Below are positions 24,071 to 36,989 of a stretch of 64,000 bases of DNA, piece after piece. Origin of the DNA: Calycina herbarum. Its lineage: Eukaryota > Ascomycota > Leotiomycetes > Helotiales > Pezizellaceae. Numbering within the stretch: the stretch's first letter is position 1; each line of letters opens with the position of its first letter. Location of the stretch: positions 62,001-126,000 of the forward strand of contig LLEY01000005.1 of NCBI GenBank assembly GCA_001414485.1, in the 5' to 3' direction. Both the position numbers and the translations under genes were made by a program. A model generated the notes under the pieces. The model saw only the letters and a program-made list of their open reading frames with translations. It ran no database searches and was not told the DNA's origin.

Positions 24071-26556
24071 AACAAGTCGCGACTGGTCCTAGGTGAAGAA
24101 CGTTGCGACGGTCCAACGAGATGAGGTGAGGTGGTCAAGGTCGCTCTTCCCTGGCCTCGAGTCATCCCTCGACATCACCAGGCAGGACAGGCACGTCTCT
24201 GGACGTGTGACCGTCTTTCAGAGTTTACCTAAACCCCCCTCCTTATTCATATCTACGCTTTCTTGTGGTCGAAAAGGAATCGATGGGGGTTGGCGATCAA
24301 AGACCAGTACACCACAGCATAAGAACAGTACTTGATATCTACCCTTTTGAGTGTGCCACATTTTTCAATTTTACTGAATGTTCTTCTGAAGAAGAGATGT
24401 ACTTTTTGGGCTTGCGGGGATTTTTGGAATTGATGCGAGTACTCTGGCTCCGAGTACTCCCCTCGTACTAGTACCTAAGAAATCCAATCACCTAGAAAAC
24501 TCGGAATTATCACGTCTTGCCTTCTTGTTTTTCTAGATGTGTTGGGGTTTGTTTGTTGAAAGGAGGGGGTTGAGGAGAAGGTTGGAGCTAGGCGGTTGGG
24601 AAATCTACTTCTTGGAGGGAGGAAAGTTTGAGATGGGAAGAGACAGATTTATGAAATGGAGCTTCACATGGAGCTTCACATCTATGGGGAACCGGGTCTT
24701 GGTCACTATTATTCGAGCAATGAGAGAGCGACAGAGAAAACAGTAAAATCGAATAACCTAGGTACATAGCTCAAGCAAATCACGTTGTAAGCCTCTATCC
24801 CCGGACCATAAATCGAGGGCGTGGTCTAAGTACAGATTGCGTGTCTCCTGTTGCTTGGGACAAGTTCAAAGTCGTTCTTTCCCCAGACTAACCTCTTGCA
24901 AGTACTGCAGAACCTGGAAGGTTTTAGGGAAAGGGTTCGAGGCCGACGGGAATTTCTGAAGGCGCCCTTGAATCGCTCCGGCTTTTCTTGCAGACAAAAC
25001 TCTAGGACAGCAATTCTTACCGCAAGCGCGCCCGCATCTAGAAAAAAGGAAGGAACGACTACAGCTATCTCGTTATGGTTGTCGACGTGTCAAGGGGGGT
25101 TGGGCTGAAATGTAGAGGGCCGAGACCGCGATTTGAGGTCGACGAGGAAGGAGCGCGATCGAGGAAGAGCTCCCAGGAGGGAGGAACAACCAAGGCCTAG
25201 CGTCCCAACCAAAATCTACAAAACCGTCTCATTCCCCCGTCCCTCTCTCTTTCTTCCTTTCTTCACCACCACCTTTCTTCTCCATCGAAACCAACCTGAA
25301 TCGCCCCTAAAACCCCTCTATTACACGTACTCCCAAGGCTTCTACACGAGAGACTAGAAAGGCCAACAGTTAAGGCTAATCCCTTAAGCTGATCCCGAGG
25401 TAGCTCAGAATACTCATGTGTCCCCGTGGCTCTGGTCGGTCTCTTTAGCAGGCGTGGCTACCTGGGTTGGGGAGACTTTGTTTTTAAATTACTTTTTTGT
25501 GAGATTTTTTGTTTGCTGGCTATTCGAGGTGGTGAGGGAATCTACTACCCCGGTCGACGTCGCGGGGGAGAGGGTCGTGGTTTCTGCACTAGTTAGTTTG
25601 AAGTCCTTTCTGCTACCTACCCTCTCCCAATCTGAGAACCGTTCTGACATCTCGCACATGCTTGTCAAACGATCCCTATCCGTCCTCCACATTCTAAACT
25701 TTCTTCTCCGTCACTTTGGGAGCTAGCCCGCGCTTTGCTGCGTTGGAAAGACCCGTAGAGGTGTCGAGGTCGAGCCTCCTCATCGAGAGAGTCACCAGGT
25801 GAGTATCCGTTGACGAAGGAAGAGCGACCTCATATCCAGTTTCCTGCAGCTGAAGTTCGAGATCCAAGTCGTTACTTCCTCAACACACAGGAACCCAAGA
25901 CCCACCCACTGTGCATCTATGCACCCCAATATTCCTTCGACCAGTGGACCAGGAAAGAACACAGAAGTCCTATCTCTGGTTTCCGCTCATTCTCTTATTG
26001 GATCCTTCCCTCTTCTCTGTAAGAATCAGCACCGATAAGAGTCAAAGGAGGCACCTAGCTTCAAGAACCAACGTCAATTTATACTCCCCAGCGAGCAGGT
26101 TCGGGGTGTTTCAGTCGTCGACGTTCTTTCTAAATGAGCCAAATATCTGCACGCGAAGACACAAAATCTCGTTCAATCTCCGATGCGGCAATTCTATTCT
26201 TCCTGCTCATCTTGAGTCCTTCCATCTCCATGAAGAACGAAGCAGACACCAATCTTAGAAGAGACCGCTCCTTCTCTCTCCATCTCTGCTTAACCTTGAC
26301 CTTGATCTCGACTCGCTCAACCAGCCGGGGAGAGACGAGTTCCATCCCATAAATCTTTGCCCGTCGACCTTGAATCCTGACCTGGTGGCTACCATGGGAC
26401 GAGAGACTTAAAATACCGACACTTTCTCGATACTGGGATTTGTATTGATTGATCCTCTGAGCATGGCCTTTATGAGAGGAATTGGTATAATTTCAACACT
26501 ATAGGTGAGTAAAAGGCTTATTAAGAAGTGTTGAATAATATGCATTGCTATCGCTG

Positions 26557-26790
26557 GGTTACCTGGGAATAGTTGAAAATCTATTCCTGGGGAACCTATG
26601 AATAGCAGTATCAGGAAGAAATCCAAACTTGGTATTACAAGGAAGGGTTTATTTTCTATTTTATGGATTGGGGAATTTGAGATCGGGGCGAAATGGTAGT
26701 TCATGGTCTGATAAACTAGTCTCAAATCAATTACACTGCTAGTTCTGAGTAACCTACGAATAGAATTCTACTTAGCTATTCGTAGATTAC
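26557..26790. repeat. two related small hairpins
   Basis: Hairpin 1 pairs ggttacctgggaatag (26557-26572) with ctattcctggggaacc (26581-26596). Hairpin 2 pairs gtaacctacgaatag (26749-26763) with ctattcgtagattac (26776-26790). The arms resemble each other and share the taacct/aggtta core with the palindromes at 23.8-24.1 kb, so the two repeat groups may be of one family. Confidence 0.55.
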
Positions 26791-27696
26791 CCGAAAATAG
26801 CTTGGTAAACTACATTTCCAAAAAATTTGTATTTTAATGAATGGACTTGGAATATAATATTTGCTATTTGTATTTTCAAAGTTCCAATTATTAGAACTTA
26901 TCGATGTGCAACAAATTATGCATCACACTGCTCTCTTCAATATGGTGGTCGGCTCCACAGGGATAATAGCACTGTCACGTGCAAGCACCTCTAGGCGGCC
27001 GGCCATTATTTAGTATGTATAAGAGAGTGGAAATTGCGGTTCAGGAGTATTCAGCACTAATAGACTCGATGAGTAGTTTACTCGGTACTTGATTACTTAT
27101 TAACTCAAGAGCTTACTCGCTTTTTTCTTAACTTACTAGCTTACAAGATTTTGGTGGCTGGCGCGTTCAATCACTGGCTCACTCACAATATGAAGTGAAG
27201 AGCTTGTGATCGATCACTAAGCAATTTTGCTTTAATCAAGACGATAATAGTAGGAATCAAATTCCCTCGAGCGCATGGGTGAAAAGAACAGACCAAAAGC
27301 GAGAGAGAAGCTTCGGTATTGGTGAGGAAAATACTAGTTGATGTTCGCACATTTTTATTGTGTTAGTCTTTCCGTGTAAGCCACGAGAATTCACGAGTAA
27401 GCAACGAGTAAGCAACTAACATCCAGCGTACTTGTGGCTCACTCGCAACTTTTTAGACTACTTCTTCCTACTACATATTTTTAAGGCTTGCTTGCTAGCT
27501 TGCCACATATCAGCTCACTATCTGCGTACTAGCTTACTCGCTGAAATTCCTACCGGGATTCTGTTGAATCTTGTAGGAATTAATCATCATGGAACAAGTA
27601 TCTCTCATTAAAATTTAAAACCAGTCCCCGACCAGAAAGTCACTCATCTAATATACAAACTGCCTTGCACGAGCAAAATCCAGGTATCCAGCCCCC

Positions 27697-30089
27697 CTAA
27701 AAATACCCCCCATCCTCCATCCCCTTCTCCCTCTTCTCATCTCTCCCTTCCCCAGCACCAACAAGTCCACCCCCACCAACCCTTCTATAAATTAACCTCC
27801 TGTCCACATCCCGTCCCAACGCCCACTTGACACCCTCGTGGTTGGCCACAGGTCCCTCGCCCGCCTGTCTACCTCCGCTCTCATCCGGACTATTAATTGC
27901 AACACTAAATAAATTCCCCGGCTCCAGAAAATCCTTCACAAGCCCCATTTCTCGCAAGAAGTAGACTAGACAGTATAAATTCGCCAGAAACATAATTAAA
28001 AGTATTGGATAGAGGATTCCCTGCCAAGGCGCGGGGGGTCCGGATCGGAATTGCTGCGTTTGAACGATTATATTGTAGGGTACTTTTTGGGGTGTTGCAA
28101 GGGGTGCGCCTTTGATTGTGCGGTTGGAGAAGGTTGCGTTTATGGAGGCCTTTAGGAGCATGGAGTTTGAGAGGACGGCTAGGGCTTCCGAGAGGGAGGG
28201 CATTGAGGGGTTGAGAACTGGTTTGTTCCCCCCACTACTCGAATTCGTGACAACAAATTGAGAAAGGACATGAACGAGCGAGGAATTGGAACTTAGCATT
28301 CCACCGTTTAATCCCATTGCTGTTGCCCAAGCACCAAGCACATCGCGAAAATCTCTCGAGGGAGCGGGTCGAAAGGTTGCAGGCGCGATGGAAGCACCGA
28401 AGGAAAGTGCATCGGCGTCGCAGTCGGAGGATAGGGATGAGGCGCCGACTTTTTGGGTATGTTTTGTGGAACAATCTGAGGAGAGGACGCCGTAGATTTG
28501 GCAGACTGTGTAGTCTGTTGTGTTGGGGGATTTTACTAGGAGGTAGATGGAGTCGGATTTGGGGACGGAGATGTTGGCTATGGAGTTGAAATCTATTGGC
28601 CACTGGAAATTGATCAATTATGTTGACTGGTTGAGGGTGCTTGCAAAACTTACCTGTGGAAAAATGGGTGGCTTTCTATCGTATACTGGCCCCCATTTGA
28701 AGATCGTCTCGACTTGGGTTTGAGTGATGTTTTCCCGGTAAGATGTTATGTTGGCGTCAAGGTCCTTTTCCCAGTCTTTGAATGCGATTCTTCGTCCGTC
28801 ACTGGCATTTGTGTATCGAGCGTTGGGAAACTCAACGTAAACCAATGGTGCGACTTCAGAGCGGTTCATATTAACACATAGAGTATTACTCGTCGGAGAC
28901 ACAACAGAGGCCCTGATGGTGTGTTCTCCAAAACCTGTTCCTTTAACTGGATCGGGGAATTCCACTTGGGCGGAGTAATAAACGACTGGGTGAGGCATTG
29001 AGAGGGTAATATTGTTCACCACTCTGCCGTACTTGTCGAAGTTGGTGGCAATGTTACTTGTCGACTTCTGTACCCAGCTTCCTTGGACTTTCGTGTCTGT
29101 GAAGATCGAACTAGATGCCGATGGCCGATATGAGAGATTCGAAGTGGCATTATTTGTACCCATAACCACTCTAGCCCACAATTTCATATAATTGTTGAAA
29201 TCCTGGTTTGCAAGCCCCGACGCGAGGACATTTATACAAGATTCCCCAATATTCTGAGAATCCACTCGAGAATCTATCGGCGCCCAACAGTCTTTCTTTA
29301 TAACAATGGAGTTGCCGAAATTTTGTTGTACCATCCCGGAAAATTGAGTGGATTCCCATGGACCCAGAGCGATATGAGGCGATACAAGGGAATTGGAAGC
29401 GGTGGTGAAAAAATAAATTGCAATGGCTGCGAATAATGAAGTAGAACCCAAAACCGTCGTGCTTGCATACTTGAGATTATCCCAATCCCAAATAATGAAT
29501 CCGGGCTGAAGCAGCCACTCACGAACCGCGATATCTGGCAGCCCAATTCCTCGCGATCGAAGGGATCTCCTGGTGAGAAACTGGCCGAGGAAATTGATAT
29601 ATACTCCAGCAGAAGCTATTTCGATACTTTTTGCAAATAAAGAAAATAGGAGGTCTGCCGTTGAAGGTATCAGAGGTCCAGTAGGGCTGATCCATTTGCC
29701 GTATCGTGGTTGCCATATCGCAATAGCCAGGGAGATCGCAGAGAAAAGTGTGGCATAAACCGCCAGCAGTAAATTTCCAATTGACCTCCAGTCAGCCTTC
29801 CCATAATATATATCGGAATGATCAGGAAGTGGTTCCCCTACAGATGTTAGCACTTTGTAAACGCCACTTAAATATAACACCTACTATTGAGATGGAAAAA
29901 TAATCTCAGCCGTTGATAGAAGCTCAGCTTGGGAGGACCGGAACGTGCTTTCTCGTTGTCAACAACAGAAGACTCATAAACCCTCGCCTCATCCTCAAAA
30001 TGCGCCCTCAGAGGAGTCGAAGCTGTGACCTCAACCACAGGCAAATTCATACTTCGCTCCTTTCGTTGCCACATGGTTGTCGCAGACAA
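27697..30089 (-). CDS. multi-pass membrane protein with large glycosylatable loop
   Basis: Exons 30089-29885, 29837-28654 and 28602-27697 give 764 aa; the introns (47 and 51 bp) use GTAGGT and GTAAGT donors and phases join. Hydrophobic segments lie near residues 89-109, 130-151, 195-213 and 658-679. Between the third and fourth is a loop of about 440 residues with many N-x-S/T sites (for example NATSNLS, NITLS, NITQT) and several cysteines, so it is probably extracytoplasmic. The cytoplasmic tail after residue ~680 is charged and glycine-rich. The layout resembles fungal plasma-membrane proteins of unknown function. I do not recognise a named family with confidence, and no catalytic motif is visible. 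Confidence 0.75.
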
Positions 30090-31984
30090 TTATCCATGAC
30101 AGGAGGAGAAGCGACGGCGAAGTACAAGTATAATAACATTTGACATCAAACGACGAAACGCGTGAGGTTTCTTGGTCCTGCGGGTTCAGAACTTGGTGCA
30201 TGCTGATAAATGAGGATGGGATACACGTCGATCAAGATTTCACGGTTAGTCCGTAAATACAACTGTTCCATGAGTCGCCGGTTTGGTGAGGCTCCTCGTT
30301 TTTGATTTTCCGGTGCAGCTAAATCTTCTTTGAGCTGCTTTTTTGACGTCTCAAACCTTAAAAACGTGATCGACGAACATGTAACAAATCCTTCCCGAAT
30401 CCTTCCCGCAATGAGGCACAGCATGACCATGACGAGTGACGAACAGGAACAAAACCTTTCCGGATGAACGAAGCTCTTTCAATTGAACAATCTAATTGGA
30501 TATTGCTAGGAAATAGCTGCTTAATCAGTAGATATTTTGCGAGGGCAACCCCGCCATAGCATGAGCTACTCTACTCGAGTACTGCTTGCTGGTTCGTCCC
30601 AGAAACAATGAATCACTTGCAGGCCCCGAAGATAGATCTTCTCGCCTGGCAAGCTTCGTCTTGGATCCCAGGCCTAGAAAAGCATCGCGTATTGGTGAGG
30701 CTCTGTAACTGCACTTACAGTAACACAATCTCAAGATTTCGCACATGACATGAATCTAATCATTGAGCTTAAATGCTTGGATGCAGTACAACCACCATGA
30801 GGCTTGAAGTTTAAAAGAAAGAACCTCGGCGTCCTTACCGCAGCCTGACATTGTCCCAACGAAGCACTTGAAGCGCTGAGCCACCTCCTGCCATGAGCTT
30901 GTTTTGAACTTTGGGCCTCCACGGCTCCAACAGCTTGCAAACAATCCAACCCAACCCAAAAGCTTCAAATCCTGAGCCGCCGGCACAACATCCGAACGTG
31001 GAGAATGGCCCAAGAAGTGACCGCAGTCAGCAGTATCCGTTGTGCCAGAGGAAAGTCGTGACGTGAATCCTCTTCAGTGATCCTTCTGAATTTCCGAATG
31101 CCCTCAATTATGCCCTCTTATCATATTTCGTGTTGACCAGCAACTCTTCGCGCAAGCCAGTCTTGGTTTGTGTATTTCGCCCTTGTATCTTGCCTTATAG
31201 CATGGCCTCGTGAACAACTCCACGACTGTTCGAGTTCCATCCAGCAGCCTTTGGAGCTTGCATAGCCATAGCGCGTTCGCACTGTCGTACAGTCGAAGAT
31301 CTTCCCCCAGCACGCCCCATCAAACGGTCATCTTCACGTCGGAATGCCTCGAGGCGCTCGTGTGGGAGGGATGTGGGAAGGCCGGCTTTGACGCGATCCG
31401 ATTGATGTCGCTAACAATCAGGAACTTCGCAGAGGGTAATATTTCGAGAGGAGTTTGCCTTCGCTGGCGGAGGGATGTGGCTCTTCGCAAGTGCTATTTT
31501 CTTCTAGTTGGAGGATCAATGTTGTAGCCCACGACTCCGACTGCTGTAGCGCCCAGGCCTGGTACGCTACGGGGATGGAGATAAAAGTCCTATTTTGGTC
31601 CATCAGAAGGTTATCTTAAATCCCAAATAAACCCACAACATCACAATTAAAAACTAGAGACTTATAATCTAGTGACAATTAGTTATCAAAGACACGTCCT
31701 ATATCCTTTGTATATTTTTCTAGTCTTTACAGATGTTCTGTCAGGGCAGGGAAAAAAGGACTATTTTCCATCCCCAGGGTGGGGGGACTAATTTTGACAC
31801 CCCTAACAAAGCTACAGAAACATGTAATCTTCAACAAATTATTAATGAAATGATACAAGTTTTTCCCCCAATAATTAAAGAGAGTTTGACCTACAATTCT
31901 AGAGGGTTTTTTGTTGTTGGTATTTTTACAACGTTTTTTTGAGGTTGTTAGTCTTCAGAGCATGGTCCCCCCTCACAGAAAACA
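30090..31984. other. intergenic, no supported gene
   Basis: Only short overlapping frames are present. Composition becomes AT-rich at about 31.6-31.95 kb, where several homopolymer runs occur. No tRNA-like cloverleaf was recognised. Confidence 0.45.
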
Positions 31985-32336
31985 TTAAGAACGGCCATCG
32001 TCGAATTCCACGAGAACTCCAAACAAAGTTCAAACTATCTCCACCTCATACACTGTCTCAACGTCCTCCCAGATGAAATTTTTATGCGAAGCAAGCGATA
32101 TACCTCGATACACTGGTTTTCAACCACCGAGGAAAAGTGGACTGGGCCAAATCCGTATGTGTCGAGAATGGAATCAATTGGAAGCTTGGGCGAAAGAAAA
32201 CAGTGCTTGTTGGAAGCCTATTGGGAATACTAAGGATCATGGGTTCCGAGTGTTGGAGCGATATCGATTTTGTCCTCCAGGGTCTCCTTATGAAGTGATG
32301 GCTAGAAATGCTTTGGTTAATGGGGATGGGGAGTAA
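31985..32336 (+). pseudogene. UstYa-like (DUF3328) C-terminal fragment, frameshifted
   Basis: Two frames together read as the C-terminal half of an UstYa-type oxidase-like protein. The first frame gives the family motif HLIHCLNVL (usual form HxxHCLxxLR) at about 32040-32066. After a 1-nt frame change in the attttta run near 32077-32083, the second gives CEASDIPRYTG, then GLGQIRMCREW, then WAKENSACW, all in the family order, and stops at 32336. The N-terminal half, with its membrane helix, was not found upstream. It is probably a dead fragment, though a missed small intron cannot be excluded. Intact homologues modify peptide backbones in ustiloxin-like pathways; no partner genes are seen here. 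Confidence 0.65.
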
Positions 32337-34355
32337 CTCAAACAATTATATCTAAATAAATTTTGTTGGAATTGAGATTGAAATTGAAGTGAGCTCTACT
32401 AGTAAGTTTCTGGAGCCCTAGTAACTTATGATCGCTTTCTCCTTTTGATCTGAAATCTAGCAGCAACGCGATACGCATTCCTATACGGATCTCCGAATTC
32501 TAAATGTGAGGAACCCTAGTAAGCAAACAATTCAATTTTAACCACAAACTCGAAGTCCAAGAGTCTCTTACGTGCCACCAAATCTATGCCCAACCACCAG
32601 ACCCTCCCCAATACACACTCAAGTAAACACTTCTGGCACAGGCTCAATTTCCGGGATACGGAGTGGAAGTGGTATGTCCCAATTCGTCAGAGGGTTCCTG
32701 GCATATTCCACTTCTTTTTCTAAGATAGTGAGTAAATGAAGCAGTAAATGTTATTCAGTGCTGCCCATTGGATTTTCACTTACCAGTGGAGTCTGAAGAA
32801 AACAGCAAAGAAGAGAGGGATAGGATGGAGAGGACCATTATTGCAGTGGCCCCTCAAGCCTTTGCAGATTCTTGATGTCTAATTCTTGTTATATAGAAGC
32901 ACCCCGTTGAACTGATTCTGACTTTGTGTTTATGCTACCTTTCTTTCCGCAAAATTCTACAGTGACTCAGATTAACCGATTATAGTACTATGTACGGAAA
33001 GTCCTAGAGTTTTCCCACTCATAACGATGCTGATTCGTTTGGGTAAATGTATTGGCTGAATTAAATGTCACGTGAATTTTCCTACTCAAGGATCTGCTAC
33101 TGCCCGAAATTTCATCATATCCTTTTGCCAAGCTTTGACCATCATCAGTCACCCCTTTAAATTAGCGAGCTATAGGTGAGTTGAGATTAGACCGTAGCAA
33201 ACAAGTAGCCCGTTGTAACTTTCTATTAAAGTACATTGGAAATCGATTACTCCAAAACACCTGGGTTGATAGACCTAAATAGTTCTAGTATTTAGCATAA
33301 TTTACTTGATTTATTCTAGAAAGTTAGGAAAGCGAGGGATAGGTAGGCAGGTACACTAGGGGGTGTCAGAACTCATGGGCCAGCGATTTCCCACCAAATT
33401 ATATGCTGAGAATACCACAAAGAACAATATTGAAAAAATAAACTAGGCAAATCCAGAGCGCAAAGAGTAATCAAAGACATTGCTGCTTTAGGATTCCAAT
33501 ATCAAGTTGCAGTTTTGAGGAGATCAAGCCACAACTCGTTGATATTTGGTGGGGTTTTGGCGACTGACCCACGAGTTCTGACATCCCCTGATGGTACGAA
33601 CATTGTACTACCACTTTAATGTCTATCACGAGTAAGCGTTGAGCACGAGTTTTGCTAAGTCATAATAAACTTAATTTCAGTAAAGAAAAGCAGCAATAGA
33701 GAGAACACCAATGGGGCGCTCTGTTAAACATATCAATGAGCAACTTCATATCTACTGTTACCTGTCATAACTGAGTTTTTTTTGTTCTAAGTCTCTCTTA
33801 CAGTTAAAGCAAATTACTCGAAATGTTTGGTACATTTGAGAATATAGACCTAGATCTTTCCAGACAATCGTTATCATTGCCCCATACTCGTCGGGTTAAT
33901 GAGTTGAATTATGCTAGAAAGTCGGAATAACGAAAGCTACCTATCAGAAGTGAGTTGAAGGCGGCATATTGACTCAATAATTGCAGGACATACTAAGCCA
34001 CAAATGCAGAGAGGAGTCAGCTCTAGTGAATTGACAGCACCAAGACGTTGGCTGCCAAAATACTTACCAATTCACCAGATATAAGACCTATGAGTCTTTC
34101 CAAATCAAGCTAAGGTTAGCCACTAGCGCCAGTTTCGAAGGCAGTCTCTTGAGAATTTTTGGCAACGTGTTCTCTAGTTCCTTTTCTTGCTCTGTGGCGC
34201 AGTATTATTTTGGTGCTGCAGAACTGATCAAGAAGATCCATGGTAACAAACCCCAAACAACCAAAGACCGTGTGGAATAGAACATACTAACAGGTGAGTG
34301 GTCATTCATTGCACCGCAACCTTTGCCAGTATATCAATCATTTGAAACCTAGACC
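32337..34355. other. intergenic region before the paralogue array
   Basis: No coding evidence. It contains a hairpin element at 33351-33597 and, at the end, a probable leader intron for the first array copy (donor ctaacag/gtgagt near 34292, acceptor tgccag near 34329). Confidence 0.5.
33351..33597. mobile_element. MITE-like hairpin element
   Basis: Imperfect inverted repeats of about 50 bp lie at 33351-33402 and 33543-33597: gtgtcagaactcatgggcca on the left, and atgtcagaactcgtgggtca when the right arm is reverse complemented, both followed by ccaccaaat. The loop is about 140 bp and there is no coding capacity. Target duplication is unclear. Confidence 0.7.
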
Positions 34356-36641
34356 ATGCCTGCCGCTGACTCGTTTGTTCGTTTTCCTCCTTTCCCGAAG
34401 AACGACATTATCCTTGCCATAGCTTGGCTTCGCAACCTTTCAAACCGCGCATTTCCTCTCAATCGGAGAAACCTCAAAGACTACGCCTCCTTGTTTGAGG
34501 GAGTAACCCAGTCGCCCTTGCCCAGACTTGCCCAAATTGCCTACGCTACTATTGAAGTCGCCTTTGACGAAGACAACAGCGACGAATATCATGCAGGCAG
34601 CAGACGCCTTTGGGAGGAATTAGCCGACGATGTTGCCGAGAAGTTTGTCAACGATGAGATGAGAAAGAAAGGAGTAGCATGGGCTAATGAGGTCTTTCCG
34701 TGATTAAAGGCATATCTTGTGGCGCATTTCAGCACTCTCATCGGACTTTGGAAGCAGAAACAAAAAGCAAAGGCAGAAACAAAAAGCAAAGGCAGAAACA
34801 AAAAGCAAAGGCAACAAAAAGCAAAGATGGCATACGTTAAGAGCTCCGAGGATGACGACGGTTTTCCGGGCAGCCAAGACGTTGACCTTGCCATAGCATG
34901 GCTTCGCAACACGAAGCATAGAAAATATGCACGAGGAGGCATGAAAAGAATGAATGCTTACGGCCCCGTGCTCGAGAAGGTAACGCAGTTGACAATAGGG
35001 GAACTTACCCGAATTGCTTACGATGCTATCGAACGTGAGATTGGCGATGAAGCGACCGACATAAATCACGGCAGGGATAAACATTTACTAGCAAAATTAT
35101 CCAAGGATATCAGCGAGAATATTGTAACGAACAAGATAGAAGTAGCTTGGGCTAAGGCGGTCTTTCCGTGGCTATATGCATATCTTGAGGCACATATGGT
35201 TTTGCTCATCAAATATTGGAAGTTAAAACAATGGAGAAAGGCAGAACGGGAGACTCTGAAGGTCCTGCGATCAGATAACGCCATGGATGACAACGAGAAT
35301 GATTACGACGGCGATAAAGTGGACGAGGTCGACAATAACTCGGATGCTTTGGAACGGGATCACCCTCACACTACGATCGTCCACTACCGCCCCCATCACA
35401 ATCTTGACCACGTTCCTCAGACTCCAATTGCTCACAACACTCCCACCTCAATCCGGAAGTTGAGGTTGGTGAGAATGACGACAATGACTCCGATTGTTTA
35501 AATCGGGGCCAGCCCCCTCACACCCCGATCCCTCACCACTACTCCCATAACAATCCAGATTGTGCTTCTCAAACTCCGATTCGCCACCAGCATTCTAATC
35601 GCCATCCCGATATTGAGATTGAAGAGGAGGAAGTCATCATAAAGCAGGAATTTGCAAAAGAGGTGGAATGTGGCGCAGGTATTCTCGGTGATTATGACGG
35701 TCCAGTCGACGAAGTCATGGAAGTAAAGATGTGCTTGTCTCTCCCCTGCCCATCTTGGTTCTAATCTACTACACTGCAATCCCCTGAAATCGCTCCTGTT
35801 TCAGAGCAATACTCTGTGCCGAACCCTGAGACTTTCTTAGACAATAGGTAACTGACTCCCCAACCTTGTAGGGCTGGAATGATCATCGATGACGAAGAAA
35901 CATCGCCACAACACGTGGACTTCGCTTTTTCCCCTTTTCACCACGCCTCAATTCAAGGTGAAAATCAAGATATCCTAGACCACGAGATCGAAATGCAGAG
36001 ACAAGCACAAAGACTCGCTGAGCAACAACTTAAAATCGAGCAACAGAAGATCAGAGTCGCTCAACAACAACTAAAAATCGACGAGCAGCAGTTTTTAGTC
36101 CAGCAGCATGAGCTTAGTGTTGGTAAGTTAGTTTTGGAAAAAGCTCGGCTTTCAAAGCCACAAAACCCCAGAAAGCGCACACATCTAGATGACGAGGAAC
36201 ACGCATTGAGCTCGGAATTCAAGACAAGAAGCCGAGGAATTCATCAAAGAATGTGACAAACCTGCGCAAAAGGGAAACTTGGAAGGGTTGGTTTGGGATT
36301 TCATGGATTCGGGGTTGATTTTCGAGATTATAGAGCAAAGTGGTGGCGAGAATGTGCATGAGGAAGCACTTGAGAAATATTTGAGGTTTCTGCTGCAGGA
36401 TAAGAAGATACGTGGAAAAAAGGCGGTGCATTTGCTGATGTTTATTTCGGTGTGTGGTTCGCATCTGCGTATCTTTATGGGATGGCTCATTGTTCTAGCC
36501 TCTTGCGATAATTTCAGTAATTATTCTAAAAACAAGGAACAATCAAAACCATTGTCTGAGAAGGTTGGGATAATTGTGATAATTAACTCAAACATCTGGG
36601 GCAATGAGAATTATTTTGTATTCCTCCTTGACATCCATTAG
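34356..36641 (+). pseudogene. array copy 1: two-domain paralogue, broken
   Basis: Reading from ATG 34356, the first N-terminal domain (FPKNDIILAIAWLRN, LFEGVTQ, VAWANEVFP) stops at TGA 34701-34703, exactly where every related copy has the Trp of the PWL motif. The same frame continues (KAYLVAHF) through a K/Q repeat into a second domain copy (DVDLAIAWLRN, VAWAKAVFPWLYAYLEAH). A lost base near 35435 shifts the frame inside an internally duplicated His/Pro-rich stretch. The other frame continues to VIIKQEF and stops at 35764. The C-terminal coiled coil (EMQRQAQRLAEQQLKIEQQK and on) is open at 35879-36256 and ends with a basic NPRKRTH patch. A further shift near 36220 may link it to a helical segment up to about 36.5 kb. 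At least two lesions make it a pseudogene. Confidence 0.78.
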
Positions 36642-36989
36642 AATTTTGTTTCGACTCTGAGCGTGAGAAATAAAACGAGGGTGACCGCCTGGCCATAACC
36701 GCAACCAAAATTTGGCTCAAAAAGGGACTAAATGGTGAGAATGTCGAAGTATTTCGAATCACAACACAGAAGATAAAACAAGCATCCAAATAGAGGATAA
36801 CGGGGAGCTTTTGGAAACCAACACGCTAGATTTTTCGACGGAATACGACCCTATATTAGAGGTGGTTTAGGCGCTGTACCTGTGTATATTGTGCTCTCCC
36901 ACGTCTTCGAGTTATTAATTATTTCATCTTGGAAATAGTGGGTAAATACCAACCCGAATTATCAAAGAAAAAAAAGCTGACAACATCGG

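Larger units (their letters stand above)
23000..27696. other. 4.7-kb region without a recognisable gene
   Basis: Many short open frames occur, but none shows a known family, consistent codon use or joinable exons. It contains a tandem palindrome repeat (23757-24070), two small hairpins near 26.6 and 26.8 kb, and, at both edges (about 23.66-23.71 and 27.05-27.55 kb), clusters of the motif agtaagc/gcttact. The middle (24.1-26.4 kb) is not AT-shifted and could hide a non-coding transcript or a decayed gene. Confidence 0.5.

Noticed and set aside
24851..26352. Several 70-115 codon frames in the gene-free block
   Set aside because: No motif, no joinable exons, frames overlap on both strands; treated as chance.
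30146..31013. Minus-strand frames of 70-95 codons
   Set aside because: No recognised family and no splice-supported continuation.
31222..31236. gttcgagttcc resembling a tRNA T-arm
   Set aside because: No acceptor, D or anticodon stems could be folded around it.
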